64,000 nt of DNA from Globodera rostochiensis (lineage: Eukaryota > Nematoda > Chromadorea > Rhabditida > Heteroderidae), in contig JAEVLN010000028.1 in NCBI GenBank assembly GCA_018350325.1, positions 62,001 through 126,000 on the forward strand, written 5' to 3'. How positions within the stretch are numbered: position 1 is the stretch's first letter; each line of letters begins with the position of its first letter. The notes under the pieces were generated by a model. It searched no databases. It worked only from the letters and a program-made list of their open reading frames with translations, and had not been told where the DNA came from. The position numbers and the translations under genes are program-made. This document shows positions 1 to 10,508 of this stretch, one piece after another.

Positions 1-392
1 CACGCTGAACGGCAAGCGTATGGGTGAGAATGAAAAAAAGGCGTTAAAATTAAAGTTTCAAGAATTTATTTTTAACATTATAGAATAATTTGTGTCCAGG
101 TCCAGGAAAATTCAGGGTTTTGGAGGCTCCACTGGACCTGGACTCTGGGTCCAGGAAAAATCCAGGCCTGGATCCAGGTCCAGGTCGGTCTCTAGTTATA
201 ATTGTTTGTTTTTTTTGTGCCTAACTAATTATTTGCCATATTTTATTTGTTTTTGTTTTTGCAGGTACTGCCGGTGAACTTGTCGATTCTGACGACGAAT
301 TGTTTCCGTGCGTTTCGTTGTTTACTTTTGGCGATGAAATTGAAGCAAACTTTGGACCAAAATTCAAATACGACATTGCCGATGGGATTTAG
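1..392 (+). CDS. SPRY-domain protein, 3' end only (SPRYSEC-like)
   Basis: This is the tail of a gene cut by the window edge. Exon 1-23 reads TLNGKRMG and ends at a GTGAGA donor. After an intron closed by TTTTTGCAG, exon 265-392 reads ELFPCVSL, then IEANFGPKFKYDIADGI and a TAG stop. LFPCVSL followed by IEANFGP is the classic C-terminal strand pair of SPRY/B30.2 domains of the RanBPM type, which cyst nematodes have expanded into secreted SPRYSEC effectors. The exon is almost the same as the last exon of the complete gene at 3461-5583, with the same intron position and phase, so the two are tandem paralogues. Whether this copy has a signal peptide cannot be seen. Confidence 0.8.
84..215. repeat. 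CCAGGTCC fold-back repeat in the SPRY intron
   Basis: Within the intron of the first SPRY gene the word CCAGGTCC and its complement alternate, so the stretch can fold on itself. It ends GGTCGGTCTCTAG. A shorter relative lies at 11900-11950. It resembles the word-filled elements described below, but I found no clear target-site duplication here. Confidence 0.5.
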
Positions 393-879
393 AAAATTTT
401 TGTCAATTTTAACTTTGTGGTTTTTCAAGTAAATTCACTTCAGCGAAAGATTTGATTAAGTGAAGTTTTTGAGAGATCTTGACAAAAAATTAAAAATATG
501 AAATGCAAATTCGTTAATTTTCAATCAATTTACCTAATTTTGCGGCATCGATAAATTTGAAAGAAAATAATAGTTTGATAAAATTTATTTTTAACTGGAA
601 TCACCATGACTCTGTCCTTTCTGATCATGCAAGGACAAACAATGCGATTAAGGAAAAGAACCCGTATAAACCGTTTTTCACCCCCAAACCCTATTCAAGG
701 TTCACTTGATAATCAGTGTTTTTTTCTTGAACTATATCTCAATTAGGTTAATTATTGTTCTGAAAGATGTGGACGCTTCATTGTACAGTGGGACGACTAG
801 TCCAGACAATATGAGCTATTAACTTTTACTTGCATTTTTATGACAAAATGGTGTAATAAATTACCAAGATTAAAAGTTA

Positions 880-1530
880 TTTTGTCATTTTTTGTTTGTT
901 TTTTGTTCTTGATTTTCTCTTTTGGCGCTGTTTCCTCTTTGGCATTTTCTCTCTTTTTCCCCTTTTGGCCTTGGCACTATCTTCTTGGCGTTTCAATCTT
1001 TTCCCTTTTGGCACTTTCTCGCTTGGCACTTTTTCCTGCTTTTGGCTTTTCCCCCGTGGCATTTCATCTTTTTGCACTTTTTCCTTTTGGCATTTTCATC
1101 TTGTGGCACTTTTCTTTTCCCTTTTTCCCCTTTTGGCACCGTTCCTTCTTGGCATTTTGCCTTTTGGCACTTTTCCATTTGACATTTTCCCCTCTTTGGC
1201 ATTTTCATCGTATGGCACTGCTCTTGATTTTCCTTTTTGGCACTTTCTTTTTTAGCATTTTCTCTCTTTTTCCATGGCACTTTTCCCTCTTGGCATTTTC
1301 TCCCTTTTAACCTTTTCCCCTTTGGGCACATTTCCCGCTTGGCACTTTCCTTGGTTTTGGCTCTTCCCCCGTGGCATTTCACCTTTTGGCAGCTTCATCT
1401 TATGGCACTTTTCACTCTTGATTTTCTGTTTTGGCACTGTTTCCTCTTTGGCATTTTCTCTCTTTTCCCTTTTGGCACTTTCTCGCTTGGCACTTATTTT
1501 CGCACTGGTTTTCCCTTTTATCTTTGTTAA
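880..1530. repeat. Pyrimidine-rich minisatellite
   Basis: Irregular units built around TTTTGGCACTTTT and TTTGGCATTTTCTC run for about 650 bases. Long ORFs cross it in several frames on both strands. This follows from the biased composition and is not evidence of coding. Confidence 0.75.
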
Positions 1531-1635
1531 AAAGTTTGTAACAAAATTATTTTGCCTTTAAAAAAGTAAAAAAACGAATTTAAAACATGTTTAGTTCAAT
1601 TTTAATTAATTGAAAAAAGAATTTTGCAATAAGGA

Positions 1636-1705
1636 ATTGAACCAACACATTAAGTTAATAAACGCTAAAGCGCTTATGCACTACCCCACCGACTCTCGTA
1701 GAAGT
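1636..1705 (-). pseudogene. tRNA-like relic (A box and B box)
   Basis: On the minus strand a stretch like TGGGGTAGTGC is followed about 45 bases later by GGTTCAATTCC, the spacing of internal pol III A and B boxes. I could not draw a good cloverleaf, so this is a decayed tRNA or a tRNA-derived repeat. Confidence 0.35.
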
Positions 1706-2119
1706 TCCACTTACTTTTTCTTTACCAACCGCTAATCTCTGTTGCCCATCATTCTCACGCACATTCTCTTCTTTCACCTTTCTCTTGCCTCTTCTCCCTC
1801 ACTCTTTTCTTCTTCTCTCACTCCCACACCAATTGGACAGCACTGCGCACCTGCTGCAAATGAGCAGCGAGTGGCGTACGCGTCAGCGACGCGCGCGCCA
1901 CAACGGGCAGCGCAGCCATTTGCGCAATATCTCTACCCCCTCTTCTCTCTCATTTTCTCTCTCTTTCTCTTTCAAAAGTCTCTTTACTTTGCACACTATT
2001 TTTTGCATTTCAAACACTTTTTTTATCACAACGCTTCCCTTCTTTTCAAATTCCCTTTTCCCGCAAATAACATCCGGACATTCAACTTTTTATATATAGA
2101 TAGCTTTTGCTAAGTTTGT

Positions 2120-2605
2120 TTGCCCTTTTGGCAGAATCCTTACCGAACTGCGGTTCGGAACCACCGAGCCGCTGAGCCTTGGAGCACAATTTATCCCAGT
2201 GCCACCGAGAGAGGTCCTGCCGCTGGTGCCAACGCAGGCCTTGATTTTCTGGAACCGGACGGCGGGGACAGACATCCGCGCATCCCACCCTCAACCCCGA
2301 AAGCGACCGGCAGACGGGAATGGACCGGGTCCTCCCCACATGAGGACCTACGGGGTAATGTGAACCCCGGCGACGAACAACGAGCACTCACGATGGTGGG
2401 GCAACGGCTTCCGGCCCACCTGATGATGTGCCAAATGATCGCCGGTGCCGAAGGACGTGAGAGCAATTTAGCACCGCCGCCGCACTACGCCAGTGTCGCC
2501 AAATTTGGCAAGGGCAAATTGGACAACAAGAGGAGCACGGACGGCAGTCTAAAAAAAAGCGTAAAAATTGTATTATTGTCGTTAATTTTTAAAACAATTT
2601 CTTAA
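2120..2605 (+). CDS. Hypothetical exon-like ORF
   Basis: A GC-richer open frame of about 160 codons follows TTTTGGCAG, a possible 3' splice site, and ends near a run of Lys codons. It resembles no family I know. Composition changes sharply against the AT-rich flanks, which is the only argument for coding. The bases just before it (ATAGCTTTTGC to CCCTTTTGGC) recur near 7965-8000 without the ORF, so it may equally be part of a repeat. Confidence 0.2.
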   Translation: MPFWQNPYRTAVRNHRAAEPWSTIYPSATERGPAAGANAGLDFLEPDGGDRHPRIPPSTPKATGRREWTGSSPHEDLRGNVNPGDEQRALTMVGQRLPAHLMMCQMIAGAEGRESNLAPPPHYASVAKFGKGKLDNKRSTDGSLKKSVKIVLLSLIFKTIS

Positions 2606-3003
2606 CAAACATAGTTAAAATCGTAAAAAAAAATTTTCCGGTGGGTAATTACCGCAGTTTTACATCGTTGCTGGCAAATCTCTCCTCAAATTGAGCCAAA
2701 AATTTAAAATTTTCTCCCTAAAAGTGAAGTACTTTTATTTGCAAACCGCAAAATTTTCGAAATTTTTGCGCAAAACAACGAAACCAAGGCTATTGGAAAT
2801 TATCCGGTATCCGGACGGATATCTGGGTATAAATTACTATCCGGTACCGGTATCCGGATGTCAAAGAACCGGTCAAACCGCCGGATAATATCCGGGTTTG
2901 TCCAACCCTAATTATAGGCCTAAGATTCATCCCAATTCGATTGATTAATCTAGTTCATTTTCATCTATAAATAATTTCTAAAGACTAACAGGCCAGCCCG
3001 TTC

Positions 3004-3410
3004 ATGCCAATGCCAACATTTGCTTTACGAATATGCCAACCATCCCCTCCCCACTCTCTTCGTTAACAATGCCAATCAAAATTCCGCATCTTTTACCCAC
3101 ATAAAGCAGCCCATGTGTATGTAAAGTGCAATCAGATTTATCGACAAATCTCTTTTGCTGACGAATCAATTCCACTAAAAATTATGGCAATGCCAACATT
3201 TGCTTTACCTAAATGCCAACCACAATTATCAGGCATCGCCTCCCCCAATCTCTTTGTTAACAATGCCAATGCCAAATTTTGCTTTACGTAAATGCCAACC
3301 ACAATTGTCTCGCATCCCCTCACCACTCTCTTCTCTGACAATTCTATTTCAAATTGAAGGCACATTCAAAGCCAGCGATTAAAGCCGTATAAAAGCGATG
3401 GCAAATGCCA
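3004..3410 (+). promoter_or_regulatory. Cluster of ten ATGCCA hexamers (DOG-box-like promoter)
   Basis: ATGCCA occurs on the sense strand at 3004, 3010, 3033, 3069, 3190, 3213, 3263, 3269, 3292 and 3405, all within 460 bases of the start codon at 3461. Several form ATGCCAATGCCAA doublets inside a longer imperfect tandem repeat that also carries TTTGCTTTACG. ATGCCA is the published dorsal-gland promoter motif (DOG box) of Globodera effector genes. The density, orientation and position before a signal-peptide SPRY gene suggest dorsal oesophageal gland expression. Function is inferred. Confidence 0.75.
3388..3394 (+). promoter_or_regulatory. TATA box
   Basis: TATAAAA sits 67 bases before the ATG of the SPRYSEC gene, inside CCGTATAAAAGCG and just before the last ATGCCA. 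Confidence 0.5.
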
Positions 3411-3460
3411 CAGAAAGAATCATTCAAAAAAATAATTTTTTATTGCTTAGAGCCTCAAAA

Positions 3461-5583
3461 ATGCGCTTCTTTCACTTCTTGGACGCCGTATGCTTGTTCG
3501 TGGTGGCCGCCTTCATTCTGCTGGAGACGGGTCAGAAAAATTCGTTGGAAATTAAATTTTAGGCGCAATAATAAATATTTTATGACTTTTCTGCGTCTGA
3601 TGGCCAACAAAATTTGATAAATATCGAAAATTACATTTCTTATTCACGTAGAGAATTCAGATGCACAGCCAAAAACGTCAACATCAAACACAAAACTCGA
3701 AAATGAACCAGCTGAACAAAAAAACCCAGGTAGGCACTGAGTGATTCATTGCAAAAATAGATTTTTTATTAATTTTTTTAAAAAAGAATGTAAGCATGCA
3801 AAATGTGTGTTTTGGTTTAGTTTTTTACAATTAAGAGGGTTTTTTTCAATAAATTTTCAAACCAAATGCCTAAAGTGAGTTTTATTCGTGCAATCTGTGT
3901 AGCAAATTTGATCAAAAAAAGGCATTTTCCATGTAATTAAATTCAAATTAATAATTAAACAAATTGTTAGGGCTAACCCCTGAAAATCAATGGAATTCCG
4001 ATGCATGTCATGAGCATCTTACGCTTTCTGAGCACGTACAACCGTCCGACTCCAAACTCTCTAAGCCCAAAGAACAACCGTCCGTCCTCAAACTCTCTAA
4101 GTTCAAAGAATGGGTCGTCAACCAAGATAAAAAGAAATCAAGTAAAAATGTTAAAGTGAATATTAAAAAGGTTTATGTAAAGAGTTAACACAACGGAATT
4201 CCGATGCCAATGCACATCATCCGCCGCACCTTACGCTTTCTGAGCCCGTACAACCGTCCGACTCCAAACTCTCTAAGTCCAAAGGATTATTGGTCGTCAA
4301 ACATAAAAAAGAGAAATCACGTAAAAATTATTCTGTTAAAGTGAATGTTAAAAAAGGTTTATGTAAAGAGTTATTAACACATTTTTTTCGAATTGAATTT
4401 ACTTTTTAGAATGGAGCAGCGTGTTCGCGGTTCATCCAATTCCAAAAACGAGTTCGGGCACTTTTTACTACGAAGTGTCAATCTTAGGGAAAGCGAAGAC
4501 TAGGTACCTAACTTATAAATTTATTAAAAAAACAATTGCTGTGCTTTCAGTTTATTATATTTAGTTTCGTTTCCAAATCCCATTCAAATTTAAACGAATT
4601 TCTATGGCAAAAATTTTCAAAAATTTTTCTGCGTCGCCTATCGGCACCGCAGACCCTCCACTTCCACCTCCAGACCCGGGATCGAGATCCCGGCAAATCC
4701 CGGCCGGGATTCCGGTCACTCCCGTCACTAGTTGAGATGTTACTTTTCTTGCACTACAATTTGAAAATTTACGACTTTAATTGACTCTGCTGGCACCGAA
4801 TTTATGCGTTTTTATTTAATTCTTTTCCAACAATGAATTATTTGAAGTATAAAATAATTAAATGATTAATTAGGGCAGCATAATTTGCGTGATTATTTAA
4901 AGACTACAGCATAATTTGCGTGATTATCTTGCAAACCAGGGATGGGAATCGTGATCGTGATCGCATTTATCGCCTTTTTTGGGCAGATCGCCGATCTCAT
5001 TAAAAAATTTGATATCGCTAAGCGCAGATTGCTGATCGCTTTTTTCCGTCGCGCGATTCCCATCCTTGGTAGGTACCTGCTAACTTATAAATATTTAAAA
5101 AAACAATTGCTGGGGCTTTGAAATGTTTTTATATTTAGCTTTATTTCCATTGGACTTTGTACAAACAAAATGCCATTGGACAGCGAAATTGGACATTTTA
5201 AAGGCACTTATTCGTACCAAAGCTTTGGCGCTTTTACGGCGGATTCCGAGTCGTCTATGAAAGTTGGCAACGGGGAAGCTATACCTTTTATTAGTGCCGG
5301 CAAAGTCGTCGGATGCGGCGTGGATTTTAAAAATAAAAATGAACTCTTTTATACGATGGACGGAAAGCGTTTGGGTGAGAAAAAAAGGGGTTAAAATTAA
5401 AGTTTCAAAAATTTATTTTTAACATTATACAATAATTTGTGTTAAAATTTTGCAGGTCCTACCGGTAAATTTGTGACTTCTGACGACGATTTGTTTCCGT
5501 GCATTACATTGTCGGAATTTGGCGACGAAATTGAAGCGAACTTTGGACCAAAATTCGTATACGACATTGCCGATGGGATTTAG
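3461..5583 (+). CDS. SPRYSEC-type secreted SPRY/B30.2 effector
   Basis: A seven-exon model joins in phase to 294 residues: 3461-3530, 3652-3729, 3971-4170, 4278-4356, 4410-4503, 5139-5374, 5456-5583. Exon 1 encodes a hydrophobic signal peptide (MRFFHFLDAVCLFVVAAF). Exons 2-4 encode a linker, with LTPENQW and CHEHLTLSE typical of the pre-SPRY segment. Exons 5-7 hold the SPRY domain: WSSVFAVHPIPK, GTFYYEVSILGK, ISIGL, GHFKGTYSYQSFGAF, GCGVDF, LFPCITL and IEANFGPKF. SPRYSEC proteins are secreted from the dorsal gland into host plants; some alter plant immunity. Oddities: the third-exon region is tandemly duplicated (3985-4188 and 4195-4370), and the model splices from copy 1 into copy 2. The following intron also repeats its own ends. 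Exons 1, 5, 6 and 7 are firm; 3 and 4 are less so. Confidence 0.8.
4937..5068. mobile_element. Short fold-back element in the SPRYSEC intron
   Basis: CAGGGATGGGAATCG at the left is mirrored by CGATTCCCATCCTTG at the right, with GATCG-rich DNA between. The ends fit the CAGGG type seen elsewhere. No matching target duplication was found. Just outside, the intron sequence from 4504-4590 is repeated at about 5070-5140. Confidence 0.5.
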
Positions 5584-5765
5584 AAAATGAAGGGGATTTA
5601 TGCTTTTGCTGTTGAGGGTTATGCTCGTTTTGATTTATTGTTTTTCTTTGTCGTTAAATCATTTTCTCAAATTTTTTTGTTTGAAGGAACGAGAATTTCA
5701 AAAAGTACGGGACAGGGTCCCACCTAAATTGAAAAGCGGGGATTCATTGCCGATTAGCGACAGTC

Positions 5766-5848
5766 AAATTGTCCGGTTAAAATTGGACAAATTGTCCGGT
5801 TAAAATTGGACAAATTGTCCGGTCAAAATTGGACAAATTGCCCGGTGG
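5766..5848. repeat. 23-bp tandem repeat, about 3.5 copies
   Basis: The unit AAATTGTCCGGTTAAAATTG plus GAC repeats with few changes downstream of the SPRYSEC stop codon. ORFs crossing it are incidental. Confidence 0.8.
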
Positions 5849-6084
5849 CCAAATCGGACAAAACTAACTGTCAGCCGCGGAACGAGCATGGAATCTGTCA
5901 TTATGGCGGCTCTTCGGACCTTTGGTCTGCTGGCTTGCCGAACATTTTTAATTTGCGAGCTGATTTTTGAAGGAAATATGAATTCGGGGAAGCAAAAAAG
6001 GTGCAAATAATTATTGCCAAAGTGTGTGATTATTTAATTAGGTATTTTTCATTGGTTTTTGAATTGTATTATTATAAGCTTAAG

Positions 6085-6230
6085 ATTCACCCAAATTCAG
6101 AGTGCACCGATTGATCAATCTAATTCATTTTAAACTATAAATAATTTTCTAAAGACGTAACAGGCCAGGCTGCTCATGCCAATGCCAAAATTCTTCCCCA
6201 CTATCTTCGTTGACAATGCTATTTTTAAGG
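6085..6230 (+). repeat. Second copy of the distal SPRYSEC promoter block
   Basis: The stretch from TAAGATTCACCC to ACAATGCTATTTTT matches about 2925-3080 upstream of the SPRYSEC gene and keeps two ATGCCA hexamers (6176 and 6182). No SPRY exon follows it. It is the upstream part of another duplicate whose coding part is gone. Confidence 0.6.
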
Positions 6231-6708
6231 CTTATGGATGCCCAAAAGTTGCACAACTGAAGATTTCTCCTACAGCTCTTGCATCACTTGAGTTCATTTT
6301 TTGTTAACAAATTAAGTCAAGAAAAGAATTCACTCGAGATGGAATCTCGAGGTAATGCTTCCATTCTTAGGGGTGCATATTTTTCCCGTTTTTTTCGTAA
6401 AATAGGGCATGACAAAAAAAAATGCCAAAAAACAACGAATTCCGTCCATTGCCTGATCGGGGATTTGGTCCGGCTTGAGCCCGATCCAAATTCTCTGATA
6501 ACATTTTTGCAACAATAATAAGCAAAACAATTCATCAACGAGAGCACATGGAAACGCTATAGCAATAATTGAACAACAATAATCATCTATATATCGTTGT
6601 CCGCTCTCCATGTAAAGTTCATCAGTTTTGCCGTTCTGTGTAGTAACGGTAATATTCGTTTATGTCACCTGCGGTGCATTCCTCGTTAGACCATTTGCAG
6701 GGGAAAGT

Positions 6709-6921
6709 ATGGGTAAACGTTTCATAAAACGAATGCTTACATGCATTTTGGCCTTCTGTTACCTTGGCACAATGTTTTCCAGTAGCCTCGTAATCCCTGA
6801 AAATTTAGATGAGTTTCAATCAGAAAATTTGGGCTTCTTTGTACAAAAGATCGGACCAAAAGTGTTTCGGTTTTGGGCCAAATTGGAGCACAACTCAAAA
6901 AAAAAACAATTTTTTGAATAG
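6709..6921 (+). CDS. Hypothetical small protein with signal-like N terminus
   Basis: From the ATG at 6709 the frame reads a basic start (MGKRFIKRM) followed by a hydrophobic run, as in a secretion signal, and continues to 6921. Only the first 40 or so codons look gene-like. The rest is AT-rich and Lys/Phe-rich like the surrounding repeats, and GTTTCAATCAG at about 6821 may mark a splice site. No family recognised. It lies downstream of the orphan promoter block. Confidence 0.2.
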   Translation: MGKRFIKRMLTCILAFCYLGTMFSSSLVIPENLDEFQSENLGFFVQKIGPKVFRFWAKLEHNSKKKQFFE

Positions 6922-7574
6922 CGATTTTCCAAAGCTATTTAGATAAAATTTTCTTTAATGCCTAAACCTAAAGGCATTGCAAAAATTTTTCAACGGAAAC
7001 CGTTTTGAAAAAAGTTACTAGCAAATTAAAAGTTGGCCAAAAACCATAGAGGGAGGGGACCCTTTTTTGCTCAACATTTTTGAAAAAAAATTTATTCTAA
7101 AAATGGTCTGAAAATATGTTATTTGATGGACTTAATACGAATTCGTCAATAAAAACCAAACTCAGAATTTGAAGCGGGTTTTGAACCGGTTTGCGAATAG
7201 GGAATCATGAGAAAAGCCCAAAAATAGCATTCATTTCGAAAAATGTTAGAATTAGAGCGACTTTTTAGAAAATGCACATCCAAAGATTGAAATTTTCCCT
7301 AAAATTTTTATTGATATTTTTTATAAAATTTTTCCAAAAAAGTGAAAAATATTATAACAAACTGTAAAAGGAAAATTAATAAAGAAACGATGAATTTTGA
7401 AGGGGTTTACGCATAAATTGGGACGGTTTGGTCAGTTTTAGCACATTTTTTAGTCCATATTTTGGCACTTTTTGGGGTTTTTTGGCCCATATTTTGGAGG
7501 GTTTTTAGTCCATATTAATCCGGGCCATATTTATGTGATTTTAAACAAATAATATTCGCTTTTATATACAAATT

Positions 7575-7688
7575 TTACGCTTCTATGCTCCCTTCGACTG
7601 CTTGTTTTGACCCGGCGCAGCCGCATTCTGCTCCTCTTGCTGCCATAAGCAGCACAAAAATGCCCGAAATGAGCACCCAAAAATGCAT
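7575..7688 (-). CDS. Possible 37-residue secreted peptide
   Basis: The minus strand has an ATG-to-stop frame of 38 codons. It starts with a textbook signal sequence (MHFWVLISGIFVLLMAARG) and continues AECGCAGSKQAVEGSIEA to a TAA. If cleaved after the small residues, the mature peptide would be about 18 residues with two cysteines spaced CxC. It may also be the first exon of a longer gene. Too short for statistics; no family recognised. Its composition is GC-richer than its flanks. Confidence 0.3.
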   Translation of the reverse strand: MHFWVLISGIFVLLMAARGAECGCAGSKQAVEGSIEA

Positions 7689-8170
7689 TTTATGTTAAAA
7701 AGTTCAAATTCATTAAAAAGATTTAAATTTAATGCGTGATTATTCTTATTACTTACTCTACAGTCCTTTATTATTTGGAGTAATATAAAAAGTTGAAAAA
7801 AATATGGTTAATAAAATGCAATAAAATAAAGAAATAAATGGTTATGTGATTTTAAGCAAATAATCTTCGCTTATACAGTACATATATGTATATAATTTTA
7901 TGCACTTTTGTGACCACTTTTGGCATTTTGCCATTATTATAAGAAATATAATTTCTTTTTATAAAATAGCTTTTGCTTTATTTGTTTGCCCTTTTGGCTA
8001 ATAAATAATATTCGCTTATACACATATATAAAATATATGCACTTAATTTTATTATAAGAATATAATTTTCTTTTTATAAAATAGCTTTTGCTTTATACAA
8101 ATAATATTCGCTTTTAACCGCTTTGAGCAGGAAATTCCGGAATTTTCCAGGAAATTTGAGAAACTCTAAA

Positions 8171-8344
8171 ATGTCAGCAATTTTGGAAGTTTTTAAAAGC
8201 CTAAACCAAGCAAACAATCAAATTGTAATTTTAAAAAACGCTATTTTTGAAGCTTTAGTAATGGTAGAGGTCCGGCGGTGCCGCCGGAATAATTCAATCT
8301 TGTTAAAGAAATTGAACAAAAGTATGCGGGAAAATAGTAAATAG
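8171..8344 (+). CDS. Hypothetical 57-residue ORF
   Basis: An ATG frame reads MSAILEVFKSLNQANN, then a helical, Leu- and Lys-rich stretch, ending at a stop at 8344. It could be an exon of an unrecognised gene. There is no support beyond an even codon mix and the absence of repeats inside it. Confidence 0.15.
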   Translation: MSAILEVFKSLNQANNQIVILKNAIFEALVMVEVRRCRRNNSILLKKLNKSMRENSK

Positions 8345-8639
8345 AAATGATCAAGAGATCCAATTCTAAGTACTGTACTTTAGAAATTTTAGCCTTAAAA
8401 TCATTCAAAAAGCATAAAATTAACGAAAAGCAAGTATGATCGAATTCATGACTTTTGAATGATTTGAGGGGCGCTAGGACTTTCGACAGTGCTGGACAAT
8501 TCGACAGCGGCGGACAATTCGACAGCGGATTTTTCGACAGTACAACAAATTTAAAAAAAATTTTTATATGTAAGCCTTATATTCAAAAGTTTTACCAATA
8601 TTATTCCAATTCCAATATACGTTCTTGAGTGAGTGAGAT

Positions 8640-8790
8640 AACAATGTTCTTGAGATGGCCTATAAAGTTAGGCTTAGGCCTAAGCCACCCTGGCCTGGGG
8701 GTTTGTTAGGCTTAGGCCTAAGCCACCCTGGCTTGGGATTCATTAGGCTTAGGCTTAAACCACCATGGCTTGGGGTTCGTTAGGCAAATG
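8640..8790. repeat. Tandem repeat with telomere-like TTAGGC palindrome
   Basis: Three units of about 40-50 bases each carry TTAGGCTTAGGC followed by CTAAGCC or a variant, then CACCCTGGCTTGGG. TTAGGC is the nematode telomere hexamer; here it is arranged head to head. A further palindrome, ATTAGGCCTAAGCCTAAT, is near 9001. Confidence 0.6.
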
Positions 8791-9602
8791 CCCGATTTTT
8801 GGCAATTTATAAACGGTTATAAAACCACTTCAAATTCTCAATTTTTAGTTTCTATTGATGAATTTGTAATCAGTGGATCAGTAACATATTCTGACTAATT
8901 TAATTTTCAAAAATGTTGACCAAAAGGGTCCCCCTATTGAATTTATTTTTTCACGGTGCGCAATTCTCCGTACACCCTTAAAACATGCTGGAAACTGAGC
9001 ATTAGGCCTAAGCCTAATGAATAGAGAGCGGATTTATATTGACTAAAAAACGTAAAATATTGACCAACCCCCCCCCCCCCTCCCCCCAAAAAATATTAGA
9101 AATTGTTTACTCAATAAACCTCACCGGAAGTCATAAAAAATCATTTACACGGACACCATGAAGTTTGGGCACCGGCAAGTTTCCGCACCGGGAGGTTTGG
9201 GCGCCACAACCCAAATTAATTAAAAAATAATTTTACCTATATTTTAAACTCCAAGACTTTTCTCAACGAATTTCTCTCTTTAATTTGTGGAATTTATGAG
9301 TCAGATGAATATATTGGACGAGAAAATACGGGAATCCTGTTGCCGTTAATTTGAAAACCTCGTTCCCGGAAATTTTATCTATTTTACCGGGCTCTAGTTT
9401 TATGATGTTTAGTTAATTTTTTTTTCAAAAATTTTGTTGGGAGGCCTGATTTAGCAATTCACATTTATGCCAAATAAACAAAACAGTTGGTAAATGTTTT
9501 ATCAGATTTTAAAACGTTATAAAAGTTTGTTCTTTTTGCCAGTAGGCACCGCCGGGAAATTTTTTAAGAATTTAACGATACCGGGACCCCCGGTTTAAAA
9601 CG

Positions 9603-10051
9603 AACGACCATCAACTCGTTCCCCACCAACTCGTCCCCATGAACTCGCTCCCCTTGAAAAAAAAAAAAATTCAAAAGTCGATAAAAAGAGTTTTCGGGGT
9701 GTATTCGAGGGCCTAGAATTCGAATGTGATCTTTATTTAGACCAATTTCGAACCCCGGACCCGAATTCGAACAATTTTTGAAAAAAAATTTTGTTTCAAA
9801 AACGATTTTTTATTACAAAATCGTTCAAAAGCATATTCGTTCGATCTTCCGTTCGTCCTAACATGCATTTTGAACCTTTTAAACGACTTTAAAAAAAAAT
9901 TTTTTTTTTTGGAAAAAAATTTTTTTTCGACCAATTGTTCGAATTCAGGGTAGGTGTTCGACATACGGGTACCCACGGAGCTCGGATACGCTCTAGATGG
10001 GGAACGAGTCGATGGGGTACGAGTTGGTGGGGAACGAGTTGATATTTTACC
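9603..10051. mobile_element. Inverted-repeat element with 10-bp target duplication (MULE-like)
   Basis: The direct repeat GTTTAAAACG flanks the element at 9593-9602 and 10052-10061. Inside, CCATCAACTCGTTCCCCACC at the left is mirrored by GGTGGGGAACGAGTTGAT at the right. A second inner pair of inverted segments contains GAATTCGAACAATT. No transposase frame exists, so it is non-autonomous. A 9-10 bp duplication is typical of Mutator-like elements; the family call is inferred from that length. Confidence 0.65.
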
Positions 10052-10227
10052 GTTTAAAACGGACCTGAACTTTTCAGTCGACTCACTTTTTTAGTAACAA
10101 GAAGCATTTATGAGCGGAATTTGAAGGTTTTATGCAATTCTTGGAAGTACTCGGGGGTTATTGAGGTTGCAGATCACGCTAAGACTTCATCTAACACAGC
10201 GGCTCAATTTTGGGGATCTTAAATTTT

Positions 10228-10292
10228 GGCCTAGTGGTCTGTGTGCTTGTTAACAAAAAACGGTTGAGGGTTCGAATCCCCTCCATGTAATT
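10228..10292 (+). pseudogene. tRNA-like relic
   Basis: GGCCTAGTGGTC resembles an A box, and GGTTCGAATCC 45 bases on is a perfect B box closing an arm GAGGG/CCCTC. The anticodon arm is poor. Likely a decayed tRNA or the head of a tRNA-derived repeat. Confidence 0.4.
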
Positions 10293-10508
10293 TCTAATTT
10301 TCGCTGAATTTAATCAATTAGGCACAGCCGAGAAAATTTTGAATTGTTGACTCAATTTGTTAAGAGAATTTGCAAACCTCGGGATTACTATTTTTTAAAA
10401 ACCGGGATCGGGATTCCAAAAACTGGCATAGTCGCGACCCCGACCCCGGCCATCTCTAAGAGTCCCGGAAAATCGGTCACCGAGGATTTTCGGAAAATTG
10501 GTCACCAA

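Larger units (their letters stand above)
393..2990. other. Gene-poor stretch with low-complexity DNA
   Basis: No convincing gene was seen between the two SPRY genes. It holds a pyrimidine-rich minisatellite (880-1530), a tRNA-like relic (about 1636-1705), a CT-rich tract (1740-1990), a GC-richer ORF of unknown meaning (2120-2605) and a TCCGGTATCCGG fold-back near 2795-2915 whose right end reads CCAACCCTA, like the ends of other elements in the window. Confidence 0.6.

Noticed and set aside
840..1561. Long Phe/Leu-rich (plus) and Lys-rich (minus) ORFs
   Set aside because: A pyrimidine-rich minisatellite; open frames in several phases on both strands reflect composition.
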